From positions 620,001-684,000 of the forward strand of contig NZ_CP035704.1 of assembly GCF_004168365.1 (NCBI RefSeq): DNA of 64,000 nt, written 5' to 3'. Source of the stretch: Pseudolysobacter antarcticus. GTDB lineage: Bacteria > Pseudomonadota > Gammaproteobacteria > Xanthomonadales > Rhodanobacteraceae. Below, in pieces: positions 37,479 to 45,846 of the stretch. The position numbers and the translations under genes are program-made. Every line of letters begins with the position of its first letter. The first letter of the stretch is position 1. The notes beneath the pieces are model-generated. The model saw only the letters and a list, made by a program, of their open reading frames with translations. It was not told the origin of the DNA and searched no databases.

Positions 37479-37507
37479 TGCGCAGGATCCAGCCCGGACC
37501 CTGCGCA
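37479..37507 (+). terminator. Candidate terminator of the pectate lyase gene
   Basis: TGCGCAGG pairs with CCTGCGCA across a 13-base loop, 30 bases after the pectate lyase stop, and is followed shortly by TTTTT. It lies between convergent genes. Confidence 0.5.
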
Positions 37508-37578
37508 TGAATTTTTGGCAAATGTTGCAAATGTTTTAAAGTTAAAAAGTATACTTTCGCTCGATGCGCGAGTTAGCG

Positions 37579-38712
37579 TCAAAACATTGCTGCAGTCGAG
37601 TTGTAATCCCAGCCTTGCAGTACCCGCGCAGTTGCATACGCAGCCGATTCTTCCGCGCTTAGCCAGATGCGTATTGCGTCGTGCAACGCGCCCGGGCCGC
37701 GGCTGGCGTATTCCGCGAGTCGCGCCTCCTGCGGCGTAAACAGCACGCGGCTGCCATCACGCGCGGTGTAGGTCATCGCGTCCCAGCCGACCGCATCGAT
37801 GTGGTCGTCCATCCAGCAGTCGATGAACGCGGCATTGCCGCGGATGGCCGGATCGCCGTAACGGCCGTCGCTGAAAGTTCGCGTCGGTCGCCACGGCCGA
37901 CCAAGCGCCACACTGCGCGCCGGCACTGCAGATTCTTTGAGCAAGCGGCAATCACGAAACACCAATCCGTAGCGTTGAGAAGCGAGTGTGCTCGGCACTG
38001 CAACATAACCTTGGCGTTGTTTGCCAGGACGAAAGCGCGAGAGGATCTCGCAATGTTCGAGCACGCACTGGCCGCCCCCGAAGATGAAATCGACGCTGCC
38101 GGCGACTCGGCAATTGCGCAGCAGGCAGCGGCCTGAATCGACGAATAGCGTATCTTGCTGGCCGCTGATATTTACGTCTTCGAGCAACGCACAATCTGAT
38201 CCAGCATCGAGCATCAACGCGACAGCTTGTGCACCGTTCGCGCCGATCGCCTGCAGTGTCGGGTGTGCGATTTCACCGAGATAATCGAAGCCGTTTTCGA
38301 TAGACATGCTATGCACGCTGAAACCCGGCGCGCGCACGATAATGCTGGCACATCGCCACGTTCCCCACGGCTCACCGTCTGGCGCAAGATGTCCGGCGGC
38401 TGCGTCGTAACTCACGATGCATGTTTCGCGATCGTCGCCGATCAGCCGGATATTCGGCTTGTCGATGACGAGTTTTTCGTGCCAGCGCCCGGGCGTGATG
38501 CGAATGCGCCAGATACGTTTTCCATCGGCGGGCGCGGCATCGATCGCGGCGCGGACGCTCGCAAAATTTGGGATGTTTGGATGGCTGGCGCGACCGTTCT
38601 CGAGTGTGACTACTGCATCGAAAGCTGCCGCGGGGCGCAATCGCAAACAACCGATCGGCGCGAGAGAGGCGAGCGCGGCGGCCTGCAAAAAATGGCGGCG
38701 TGGATGGTTCAT
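37579..38712 (-). CDS. Pectinesterase (CE8)
   Basis: A 377-residue exported pectin methylesterase that removes methyl groups before lyase action. A twin-arginine-like leader (MNHPRRHFLQAAALASLAPI) is followed by the CE8 motifs: GQQDTLFVDSGR and GSVDFIFGGGQCVLEHCEIL, containing the two catalytic aspartates, and ALGRPWRPTRTF with the substrate-binding R and W. It is downstream of the TonB receptor with a hairpin in the 64-base gap, so it is probably transcribed with it. Confidence 0.9.
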   Translation of the reverse strand: MNHPRRHFLQAAALASLAPIGCLRLRPAAAFDAVVTLENGRASHPNIPNFASVRAAIDAAPADGKRIWRIRITPGRWHEKLVIDKPNIRLIGDDRETCIVSYDAAAGHLAPDGEPWGTWRCASIIVRAPGFSVHSMSIENGFDYLGEIAHPTLQAIGANGAQAVALMLDAGSDCALLEDVNISGQQDTLFVDSGRCLLRNCRVAGSVDFIFGGGQCVLEHCEILSRFRPGKQRQGYVAVPSTLASQRYGLVFRDCRLLKESAVPARSVALGRPWRPTRTFSDGRYGDPAIRGNAAFIDCWMDDHIDAVGWDAMTYTARDGSRVLFTPQEARLAEYASRGPGALHDAIRIWLSAEESAAYATARVLQGWDYNSTAAMF

Positions 38713-38723
38713 TTTTCATCGCA

Positions 38724-38748
38724 ACGGCGGAGCATCACGCTCCGCCGT
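38724..38748 (-). terminator. Intercistronic GC hairpin between TonB receptor and pectinesterase
   Basis: A perfect 10-bp inverted repeat (ACGGCGGAGC, loop ATCAC, GCTCCGCCGT) starts 28 bases after the receptor stop and ends 11 bases before the pectinesterase start. There is no U tract after it, so it is more likely an mRNA-stability or attenuating element than a full terminator. Confidence 0.5.
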
Positions 38749-38776
38749 CATGGTTAAACGAGTCATCAAATCGCGA

Positions 38777-41635
38777 TCAGAAGCGCAGTCGAACACCAAC
38801 GTAATACTCGCGACCAGTGCGGGTATAAACCACCGAACGTTCACCGGTCGAACTCACGTACAGATTGTTCGGCGTGTTGGTGAGGTTGATGCCTTCGAAG
38901 CTGAATTCGAGATTCTGGTTGTATTTCCACGAGGTCATGAAGTCGACGTTGGTCGTGCCTTTGGTGCCTTCGACATCGTTGTTGTTGCGTCCCGGCACAG
39001 TGGTCAGATAACCATCGCGGTGTGCAACTGATACACGCGCGGAATACGTACCGTTGTCGTAAAACAGTGTGCCGTTATAGGCGTTTTTCGACAGCCCGGT
39101 GAGATCGGTCAGCAAGGAATTAGCACCGGTCGAGGTCACGTACTGAATCTTCGAAGTAACGTGGGTGTAATTGATGATCGTACCGAAATCTTTCCAGAAT
39201 CCCGGCAGGAAAGTGAAGGACTGCTGGTAGCCGAGTTCAATACCATTGAGCTTGCCACCCGGGGTGTTGACCGGAATGGTGAAATCGAAATCATCGGTAG
39301 GCAATGCCGCGGTACCGGCGATGAGACTCACTGGCAGACCCGACGCGCTGAACGGTTGCGTGGTATGCGAAACCTGCTCGAACGAATCGATATCCTTGCG
39401 GAACAATGCGCCCGAGAGATATGAGCCCGTCGCGAAATACCACTCCAGACCGAGGTCGTAGGTTTTGGCGCGGTACGGATCGAGATACGGGTTGCCACCC
39501 GATACCACGCGGCTGCCACCGCTGACGCTGACATTCACGCCCGGCGAGAGGTTGCCGAGATCCGGACGCGTCAATACTTTCGCCGCACCAAAGCGCAACA
39601 GCCAGTCGTCAGCGAGGCTCAGTGCGAGGTTCATCGAAGGCAGCGTATCGCTGTAGCTGCGGCTGACCGAGGTCTGCACGAGGCCACCGTTGATGATCGC
39701 AAAACCGGTCGAGAATTGATCGGTATCGACGCGACGCACGCCGGCATCACCGCGCAACGGCATGCCGAACACGGTAGTGTCGAAACTGGCCTGCACGTAG
39801 CCACCACGATCGGTTTCCTTGACGCTGCGGTTGTTGCCATTCGCGCCGTTGGACGCTGGCGACAGGGAGAACGTGCCTTGGTTGCCGTAGATGTTGAAGA
39901 GCTTGGCGAAGGCGTCGATGTTTGGCACCACCCAGCCGTTGGGTGTGCCGCCCGGCGCGCCGAGTTTGCCGCCGAAATCCATGAGCTGGGTGAGATCAGC
40001 CAAGCTGGTGCCGGTCGGCAGATTCGGTACGCTGACTTCGGATGCGCGGCGCATTTCGCTGGTCTGGAACTTGTAATCCTTGTCGTTGAGGCCGCCCTTG
40101 AGATGCAAATGCTCGGTGATGTCCCACGTCAGATCGATCTGTTTCGCGAGCTCAAGATTGCTGGTTGTGTTCGGGCGCAGGCGCAGTTCCGACTGACCAT
40201 TCGCAAACGACCAGTTCGCCGGATTGCCGACATCAAAACCGTAGTTGATCGCGGGCAGATTCGGATTGTTGCGGTAGTCGTACGAAAAATTATTGGCGTT
40301 GGCGTGATCAAGCGTGACCGTGGTCTGATATGGGTTGGTATAGTCGGAGCGCGAATGGCCGATCATCAAATCGAGCTTGAAATTGTCGCCGAATTTTTGA
40401 TCGAGATTCAGTGTGGTCTGACCAAACTGCGTTTCGAGTTGGTCGTAGCGACCTTCCACGCGCATGTCGACATTGTCGAATACGCCGTAAACCAGATTGC
40501 CGTTCGGTGCGACCACGCCATCCTTGACGATGGTCTGCGGTTTGCCGGTGCCGCTGCGACTGAAAGACACGGCTTCAAGATCGTATTCGCGACGTTTTTC
40601 CTTGAAGTCCGCATACAGTCCATCGACCGTAAGCAGGGTGCTGTCGGTGATCTGCCATTGATACGAGCCGGTCAAACCGACGCGGTCCTGGTCGTGGGTA
40701 TACACGTTGTAGCGTGGCAGGCGCGGGATGAACGTGGTCGGCAACAGCGCGTCTTTAAACGGCGATGCTGCCGCAAAACCGCCACTGCTCGGACCGTTGT
40801 CCCAGCGCACGCTGCCGCTGCCTGCTTCGGTGACGTTGCGATGGGTATACGCCGCCGAAAACAGCAGGCCCATCTTGCCATCGTCGAACACGTCGCCGAT
40901 CAATGCGGTCGCGCGTGAATTGACCTTGTCCGCCTGGATATTCTCGCCGCCCTGCACCGAGCTGGAGAACACGAATTTGTTGAAATCGAACGGGTGTGGT
41001 GTATGCAGATCGACGGTCGCGCCGAGTGCGCCTTCGGCGATGTCGGCGGAAGCAGATTTGTGTACTTCGATCTTGTTGAACAGATCGGCGGAGAACACGT
41101 TGAAATCGAACGCGCGCGTGCGGTTATTGCCGCCGTTGTTGTCGTCGGCGCCAGTGGTTGCGAGCGAGTCCATGCCGTTGATGCGGACCTGGGTGAAGTT
41201 CGGGCCGAGGCCATCGACGGAAATCTGCCGCCCTTCGCCGGCGACGCGCGAAATGCTGATGCCCGGGATGCGCTGCAGCGATTCGGCGAGGTTCAAATCC
41301 GGGAATTTGCCAATGTCTTCGGCCATGATCGCATCGACCATGCCGACGGAATCGCGTTTCAGATCGATCGCTTTTTCCAAACTGCCGCGATAGGTTACAA
41401 CCACATCGCTGAGCTGGGTGGTCTTGTCTTTCGTAGCGCTGGAATTTGCGCCAGGCGATCCGGCGGATTGCGGATCAGCTGCTGCGGTAGTTGCGGCTGT
41501 ATTGTCTTCGCCATCGGGCTGGGCGATGGCCGTCTGTGCCGACGCGCCGTTTGCACTGCCGTACAATACGAGCATGATTGCCACCGACAATACCGCCCTG
41601 AGCGCCCCTGGATTTCCCCGTGTACTATTTTTCAC
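38777..41635 (-). CDS. TonB-dependent receptor for pectin oligomers
   Basis: An outer-membrane TonB-dependent transporter of the Xanthomonas/Caulobacter type, about 952 residues. Signal peptide (LRAVLSVAIMLVLYGSANGA), TonB-box-like QLSDVVVTYRGSLEKAIDLK, plug domain with NLAESLQRIPGISISRVAGE and ISVDGLGPNFTQVRINGMDS, and a barrel ending in aromatic Y-Y-V-G-V-R-L-R-F. The start is the GTG preceded by GGAGGG; an ATG 13 codons upstream (41674) lacks that signal. Genomic context and two operators upstream point to oligogalacturonide uptake. Confidence 0.9.
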   Translation of the reverse strand: MKNSTRGNPGALRAVLSVAIMLVLYGSANGASAQTAIAQPDGEDNTAATTAAADPQSAGSPGANSSATKDKTTQLSDVVVTYRGSLEKAIDLKRDSVGMVDAIMAEDIGKFPDLNLAESLQRIPGISISRVAGEGRQISVDGLGPNFTQVRINGMDSLATTGADDNNGGNNRTRAFDFNVFSADLFNKIEVHKSASADIAEGALGATVDLHTPHPFDFNKFVFSSSVQGGENIQADKVNSRATALIGDVFDDGKMGLLFSAAYTHRNVTEAGSGSVRWDNGPSSGGFAAASPFKDALLPTTFIPRLPRYNVYTHDQDRVGLTGSYQWQITDSTLLTVDGLYADFKEKRREYDLEAVSFSRSGTGKPQTIVKDGVVAPNGNLVYGVFDNVDMRVEGRYDQLETQFGQTTLNLDQKFGDNFKLDLMIGHSRSDYTNPYQTTVTLDHANANNFSYDYRNNPNLPAINYGFDVGNPANWSFANGQSELRLRPNTTSNLELAKQIDLTWDITEHLHLKGGLNDKDYKFQTSEMRRASEVSVPNLPTGTSLADLTQLMDFGGKLGAPGGTPNGWVVPNIDAFAKLFNIYGNQGTFSLSPASNGANGNNRSVKETDRGGYVQASFDTTVFGMPLRGDAGVRRVDTDQFSTGFAIINGGLVQTSVSRSYSDTLPSMNLALSLADDWLLRFGAAKVLTRPDLGNLSPGVNVSVSGGSRVVSGGNPYLDPYRAKTYDLGLEWYFATGSYLSGALFRKDIDSFEQVSHTTQPFSASGLPVSLIAGTAALPTDDFDFTIPVNTPGGKLNGIELGYQQSFTFLPGFWKDFGTIINYTHVTSKIQYVTSTGANSLLTDLTGLSKNAYNGTLFYDNGTYSARVSVAHRDGYLTTVPGRNNNDVEGTKGTTNVDFMTSWKYNQNLEFSFEGINLTNTPNNLYVSSTGERSVVYTRTGREYYVGVRLRF

Positions 41636-41689
41636 TTTGTATACCCTCCGTACGATTGCTGTGTGCCGCCGCAACTGCAGCCTGATTTA

Positions 41690-41703
41690 TGACACCGGTA
41701 TCA
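41690..41703 (-). promoter_or_regulatory. Candidate uronate operator 1 upstream of the TonB receptor
   Basis: TGACACCGGTATCA, a palindrome with one mismatched pair, centred on CCGG, 55 bases upstream of the receptor GTG. Confidence 0.75.
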
Positions 41704-41721
41704 TTTTTTATGTTTAAATAT

Positions 41722-41735
41722 TGACACCGGTGACA
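41722..41735 (-). promoter_or_regulatory. Candidate uronate operator 2 upstream of the TonB receptor
   Basis: TGACACCGGTGACA, centre exactly 32 bases from operator 1, about three helical turns, so both would face the same side of the DNA. The remaining 250 bases to kdgK (41736-41986) hold no gene and no further CCGG-type site that I could see. Confidence 0.72.
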
Positions 41736-41986
41736 TAACGAAGCGTAACAAACACCGCAGTGCAGCAACAAGTATCTTTTTAACACTGGTTTTGGAAATG
41801 CTGCGGGCCGCACAAATGCTTGTATTTTGGATGATTTTAACAAGCACATGGCCCATGTTGCGACGCACAAGTGATTCGCGCCGATGTTGAAATATCGCTG
41901 GCACGATCCGTTTCTCGCTATCCGGACGAGATCGAAAACCTTATCTGCTTGACTCTTTGGCCATTGAATCGGGACGAGTGCAAATC

Positions 41987-43003
41987 ATGTCGACACGCTT
42001 TGTATGTTTTGGTGAGTTGCTGCTGCGCCTTGGTGCACCCGGGCGCGAATTGCTGTTGCAATCGCCGCATCTCGATGTGCACGTGGGGGGTGCCGAAGCC
42101 AATGTCGCGGTCGCGCTTGCGCACTTCGGTCATGTCGTCGCACTGGTCAGCAGCGTGCCGGAAAATGCACTCGGAAAAGCCGCGCTCGGCGAGATGCGTC
42201 GGCACGGCGTGGATACCACGGGGATCACGCGCAAGCCCGGGCGCATGGGTTTGTATTTTATCGAGACGGGCGCGGCGCAACGACCTAGCGACGTTTTGTA
42301 CGATCGTGCCGACTCCGCTTTTGCCCGCGTCTTGCCCGAGAGCTATGACTGGCCGTATTTGCTCGCTGGCGCGCAGGTATTGCATGTCTCCGGGGTCACT
42401 CCGGCGGTTGGCGCGAACGCCGCATCTGCGGCCATCGCAGCGGTAAAGGCGGCGCGTGCCGCCGGCCTTGACGTCGTCTTTGATGGCAATTTTCGCAGCA
42501 AACTGTGGCAGGCCTGGGATGGTGATGCGAGCGCGATCTTGCATGAGATTTTCGCGTGCGCCGATCTGGTATTTGCCGATCATCGCGATATCGCGATCGC
42601 CTTGAATCGGGATTTCTCCGCGGTGCGACACGACGATATCGCGCAGGTTGCGACTGACGCAGCGTTCGCGGCTTTTCCGCAACTCAAGCGTATCGCCGCG
42701 ACCCAGCGCCGCCAGCATAGCGTCGATCATCACGAGCTCTCGGCCACATTGTTCACGCGCGATGGCGTGATCGAAACGCCGGGCTACAGCATGACCCCGA
42801 TCGTCGATCGCGTCGGCGGCGGCGACGCTTTCGCCGCAGGCATGCTGCACGGTTTGTACAGCGGAATGAGCGATGCCGACAGCTTGAATTTCGGCCTCGC
42901 CGCGGCCTGCCTGAAACATTCCGTGCCCGGCGATTTTTTGCGTCTCGAAACAACTGATGTCGCCGCGTTTCTCGGCGAACAACGTTTCGATATTCGGCGT
43001 TAG
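41987..43003 (+). CDS. kdgK: 2-keto-3-deoxygluconate kinase KdgK
   Basis: A PfkB-family sugar kinase of 338 residues. The N-terminal substrate motif FGELLLRLGAPGRELLLQS and GGAEANVAVALAHFGH are typical of KdgK, and the C-terminal catalytic block IVDRVGGGDAFAAGMLHG carries the G-x-G-D aspartate. It phosphorylates KDG to KDPG, the point where the KduI/KduD and UxaA routes meet. It is divergent from the TonB receptor. KDPG aldolase is not in the window. An alternative ATG lies at 41957. Confidence 0.92.
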   Translation: MSTRFVCFGELLLRLGAPGRELLLQSPHLDVHVGGAEANVAVALAHFGHVVALVSSVPENALGKAALGEMRRHGVDTTGITRKPGRMGLYFIETGAAQRPSDVLYDRADSAFARVLPESYDWPYLLAGAQVLHVSGVTPAVGANAASAAIAAVKAARAAGLDVVFDGNFRSKLWQAWDGDASAILHEIFACADLVFADHRDIAIALNRDFSAVRHDDIAQVATDAAFAAFPQLKRIAATQRRQHSVDHHELSATLFTRDGVIETPGYSMTPIVDRVGGGDAFAAGMLHGLYSGMSDADSLNFGLAAACLKHSVPGDFLRLETTDVAAFLGEQRFDIRR

Positions 43004-43176
43004 AATTCAGCGCCGATCGACGGCTCGATCCGCCGACTCGGCAAAGCTTGCACGACCAAGGCATAATCGTCGCGGTGTGTTTTTACAGGCATGCTGCAGG
43101 CCACGCCGCGCTCGGGAGCACGCGGCGGCACGCTCGATCGAGCGCATGGCGACAGTACTAATCCGCGGGGAAGGCG

Positions 43177-44592
43177 ATGGTTTTCAATTCACTGACGTTT
43201 GTGGTTTTTTTTGCGCTTGTGCTCGCGTTGCATACGCTGCCGTTTTCGTGGCGTGTGAAAAAAATCAATCTGCTGCTCGCGAGTTATCTGTTCTACGCGG
43301 CGTGGAATCCGCCGTTCGTCGTGCTGCTGTGGTTATCGACCGTGGTCGACTGGTATGCGGCGCAGCAAATCGTTCATTCGCAGATCGCATCACGCCGCCG
43401 CGCGTGGATGTTGTTGTCGGTGATCGCCAATCTCGGTGTGCTCGCGTATTTCAAATACGGCACATTTCTGCTGGAGAATTTTCGCGTGCTGATGGCCGCT
43501 GCGGGCATCGATTATCAGCCGCCGGATTTCGCGATCGTGTTGCCAGTCGGCATTTCGTTCTACACCTTTGCGACGATGTCTTACACGCTGGATGTGTATC
43601 TGCGCCGCGCCGAACCGACGCGTTCTTTTCTCGACTTCGCGCTGTTCGTCACATTCTTTCCGCACCTCGTCGCCGGGCCGATCATGCGCCCGACCGAACT
43701 GGTGCCGCAGTTCGAAAAACCGCGTCGCGCCAGCTCCGATCAATTGCGTTTTGGTCTCGCCCTGATCACGCTCGGACTGTTCGAAAAAGTCGTACTTGCC
43801 GACGGTTTTCTAGCCGGCGCGGCGGAGCTGGTTTACGACGGCATGAGGATTCCCGGTGCGCTCGATGCGTGGGCGGCGACACTCGCGTTCAGCGGTCAGA
43901 TTTTCTGCGATTTCGCCGGATATTCGACCACCGCCATCGGTGTGGCGATGTGTCTTGGCTTCGCGTTGCCGGACAACTTTCGTTTTCCGTATGCGGCGAT
44001 CGGTTTCTCGGATTTCTGGCGACGCTGGCACATCACCCTGTCGTCGTATCTGCGCGATTATTTGTACATCCCGCTCGGTGGCAACCGGCACGGCGAGGCG
44101 CGCACTTACTTGAGCCTCATGGCGACGATGCTGCTCGGTGGACTGTGGCATGGCGCGAGCTGGACGTTTGTCGTCTGGGGCGGTCTGCACGGTTTTTATC
44201 TGGGCGTTGAACGCGCCTTGCGACAGCGTTTTTCCGGCTATCGCCCGAACGCGCTGGCGCTGTTCGGCTTCGCCATATTGACTTATGTTTTGATCAACGT
44301 GACTTGGGTATTTTTCCGCGCCAAGGGTTTCGCCAAAGCGTGGCTGGTATTGAGCGGCATGCTCGGAATGAATGCGTCCGCCGTGCCGATTATTTCTGCG
44401 GTGCAGCTGCTCATCGTCGCGATCATCGTCGGCGGACTCGTCACTACGCACTGGCTCATGCGCAACAGCACCCTCGAAACCCTGATCGCGCGCACCCCGG
44501 TCGCATTGCTCACCGTGGTGTGGGCGTGCATGGCATTCGCCATCCTCATCGAACAAGGCAGCGGCAATGCATTCATCTATTTCCAGTTCTGA
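43177..44592 (+). CDS. MBOAT-family membrane O-acyltransferase (AlgI-like)
   Basis: A 471-residue membrane-bound O-acyltransferase with about 10-12 hydrophobic segments. The AlgI-type signature is present: LPVGISFYTFATMSYTLDVY, HLVAGPIMRPTELVPQF, FWRRWHITLSSYLRDYLYIP and GLWHGASWTFVVWGGLHG, the last containing the presumed catalytic histidine. ATG follows GGGGAAGGCG. Such proteins move acyl groups across the membrane to acetylate an exported polysaccharide or other target. The next gene, 10 bases downstream, encodes the probable periplasmic partner. Confidence 0.92.
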   Translation: MVFNSLTFVVFFALVLALHTLPFSWRVKKINLLLASYLFYAAWNPPFVVLLWLSTVVDWYAAQQIVHSQIASRRRAWMLLSVIANLGVLAYFKYGTFLLENFRVLMAAAGIDYQPPDFAIVLPVGISFYTFATMSYTLDVYLRRAEPTRSFLDFALFVTFFPHLVAGPIMRPTELVPQFEKPRRASSDQLRFGLALITLGLFEKVVLADGFLAGAAELVYDGMRIPGALDAWAATLAFSGQIFCDFAGYSTTAIGVAMCLGFALPDNFRFPYAAIGFSDFWRRWHITLSSYLRDYLYIPLGGNRHGEARTYLSLMATMLLGGLWHGASWTFVVWGGLHGFYLGVERALRQRFSGYRPNALALFGFAILTYVLINVTWVFFRAKGFAKAWLVLSGMLGMNASAVPIISAVQLLIVAIIVGGLVTTHWLMRNSTLETLIARTPVALLTVVWACMAFAILIEQGSGNAFIYFQF

Positions 44593-44602
44593 GAAAGCCG
44601 GT

Positions 44603-45733
44603 ATGGATAAATCCGCGCCCGAGCGATTGACCGCCGCGGACCGACCCGGTGTGGCGCAGCCCGTGCCGGAACGTCCTATTCCGCCGCGGCCATGGCGCAG
44701 CATGTTTGTTATTGCGCTCGCGCTGACGCTGCTGCTGACCGGGCTGTGGGAATGGCGCATGCGCAAGCTCGGACTCGAACCCGGCGATCTCGGTGATGGC
44801 GCGTCGGCATGGGCCGAACAACGTCGTCGTATCGATACCGAAGATGTCGCGGTGGCGATTGTTGGCGACTCGCGAATTCTGTTCGATACCGACCTCGATC
44901 GGTTTGCCGCCCTCACCGGCGTGCGCCCCGTGCAACTGGCGTTGCAAGGCACCAACGCGCGCCCGTTTCTGGAAAATATCGCCGCCGATCCAAACTTCAA
45001 AGGCCTCGCGATTGTCGGCATCGCTGATCTTTCCTACTTCCGCAAGGAGCCGGGTTTGATGGGCGATGCGCTGAAACTTTATCGCTACGAATCGCCCGCG
45101 CAAAAAACCTCGTTCTGGCTGTATCGCGGCCTCGCGCGTGTGTTCGGATTTCTCGATGAGGATTATCGGCTCAGCAAACTCGTGTTGCGGCTCGATCCCG
45201 ATCTGCGCACTGGCGTGAAGGGACCTTACGATGCAGTCTGGAAAATTATCGTCAATGCAGATGAGCGGCAGGCCTGGATGTGGCCGCGCATCGAGCACGA
45301 TGACTACTTGCGCGCACACGCACGGATGGTCTGGACCAAGCTGGTATTTTCCGGTCCGCCGATTGCCGATGACATCATTACGATGACTCTTGCGGCGACA
45401 CGCAAAGCGGTTGCCACGATCCGCGCGCGCGGCGGCGAAGTGGTGTTCGTGCGGCCACCGTCCGCACCCGAGTTGCGTGCGATCGAAGAGCCGCGTCTGC
45501 CACGCGCGAAAGGCTGGGATGCATTGCTGGCCAGCGCGGATGTGCGCGGCATCCATTTCGACGACGATGCGGCGATGCAGGGCCTTAACCTGCCCGAGTA
45601 TTCGCATCTCACGCGCCGTTGCGCGACGGTATTCACCGATGCGTATGTGCGCCGCCTCGTGCAGCTCACGCCGCGCTTGAGTCTGCGCGCTGATGCAGCG
45701 GCGCCGCTTGCGCCGCGTGATTGCGCGCCGTAA
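44603..45733 (+). CDS. Membrane-anchored GDS-type protein, probable MBOAT partner
   Basis: A 376-residue protein with a single N-terminal membrane segment (about residues 34-49) and a periplasmic part. The sequence AIVGDSRILFDTDLDRFAA near residues 86-104 places a G-D-S as in block I of SGNH hydrolases, and the late PEYSHLTRRCATVFTDAY could hold the Asp/His of block V. AlgI-type acyltransferases often work with AlgJ/AlgX-like SGNH proteins, so an acyl-transfer partner role is likely. The family was not recognised beyond this. Confidence 0.65.
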   Translation: MDKSAPERLTAADRPGVAQPVPERPIPPRPWRSMFVIALALTLLLTGLWEWRMRKLGLEPGDLGDGASAWAEQRRRIDTEDVAVAIVGDSRILFDTDLDRFAALTGVRPVQLALQGTNARPFLENIAADPNFKGLAIVGIADLSYFRKEPGLMGDALKLYRYESPAQKTSFWLYRGLARVFGFLDEDYRLSKLVLRLDPDLRTGVKGPYDAVWKIIVNADERQAWMWPRIEHDDYLRAHARMVWTKLVFSGPPIADDIITMTLAATRKAVATIRARGGEVVFVRPPSAPELRAIEEPRLPRAKGWDALLASADVRGIHFDDDAAMQGLNLPEYSHLTRRCATVFTDAYVRRLVQLTPRLSLRADAAAPLAPRDCAP

Positions 45734-45846
45734 AAGATGGCCATATCGGCGCAGGCCGGCCGCGCGTCCACGGATTATGCGTTGCCGCGGTTCTGTTGGC
45801 GTAGTGGCATATCCGACTCCGCCGGTGATAAGTTGGATCCTGGCTC

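Noticed and set aside
39716-40918. A 400-codon plus-strand open frame opposite the TonB receptor
   Set aside because: Antisense shadow; no ribosome binding site, no domain.
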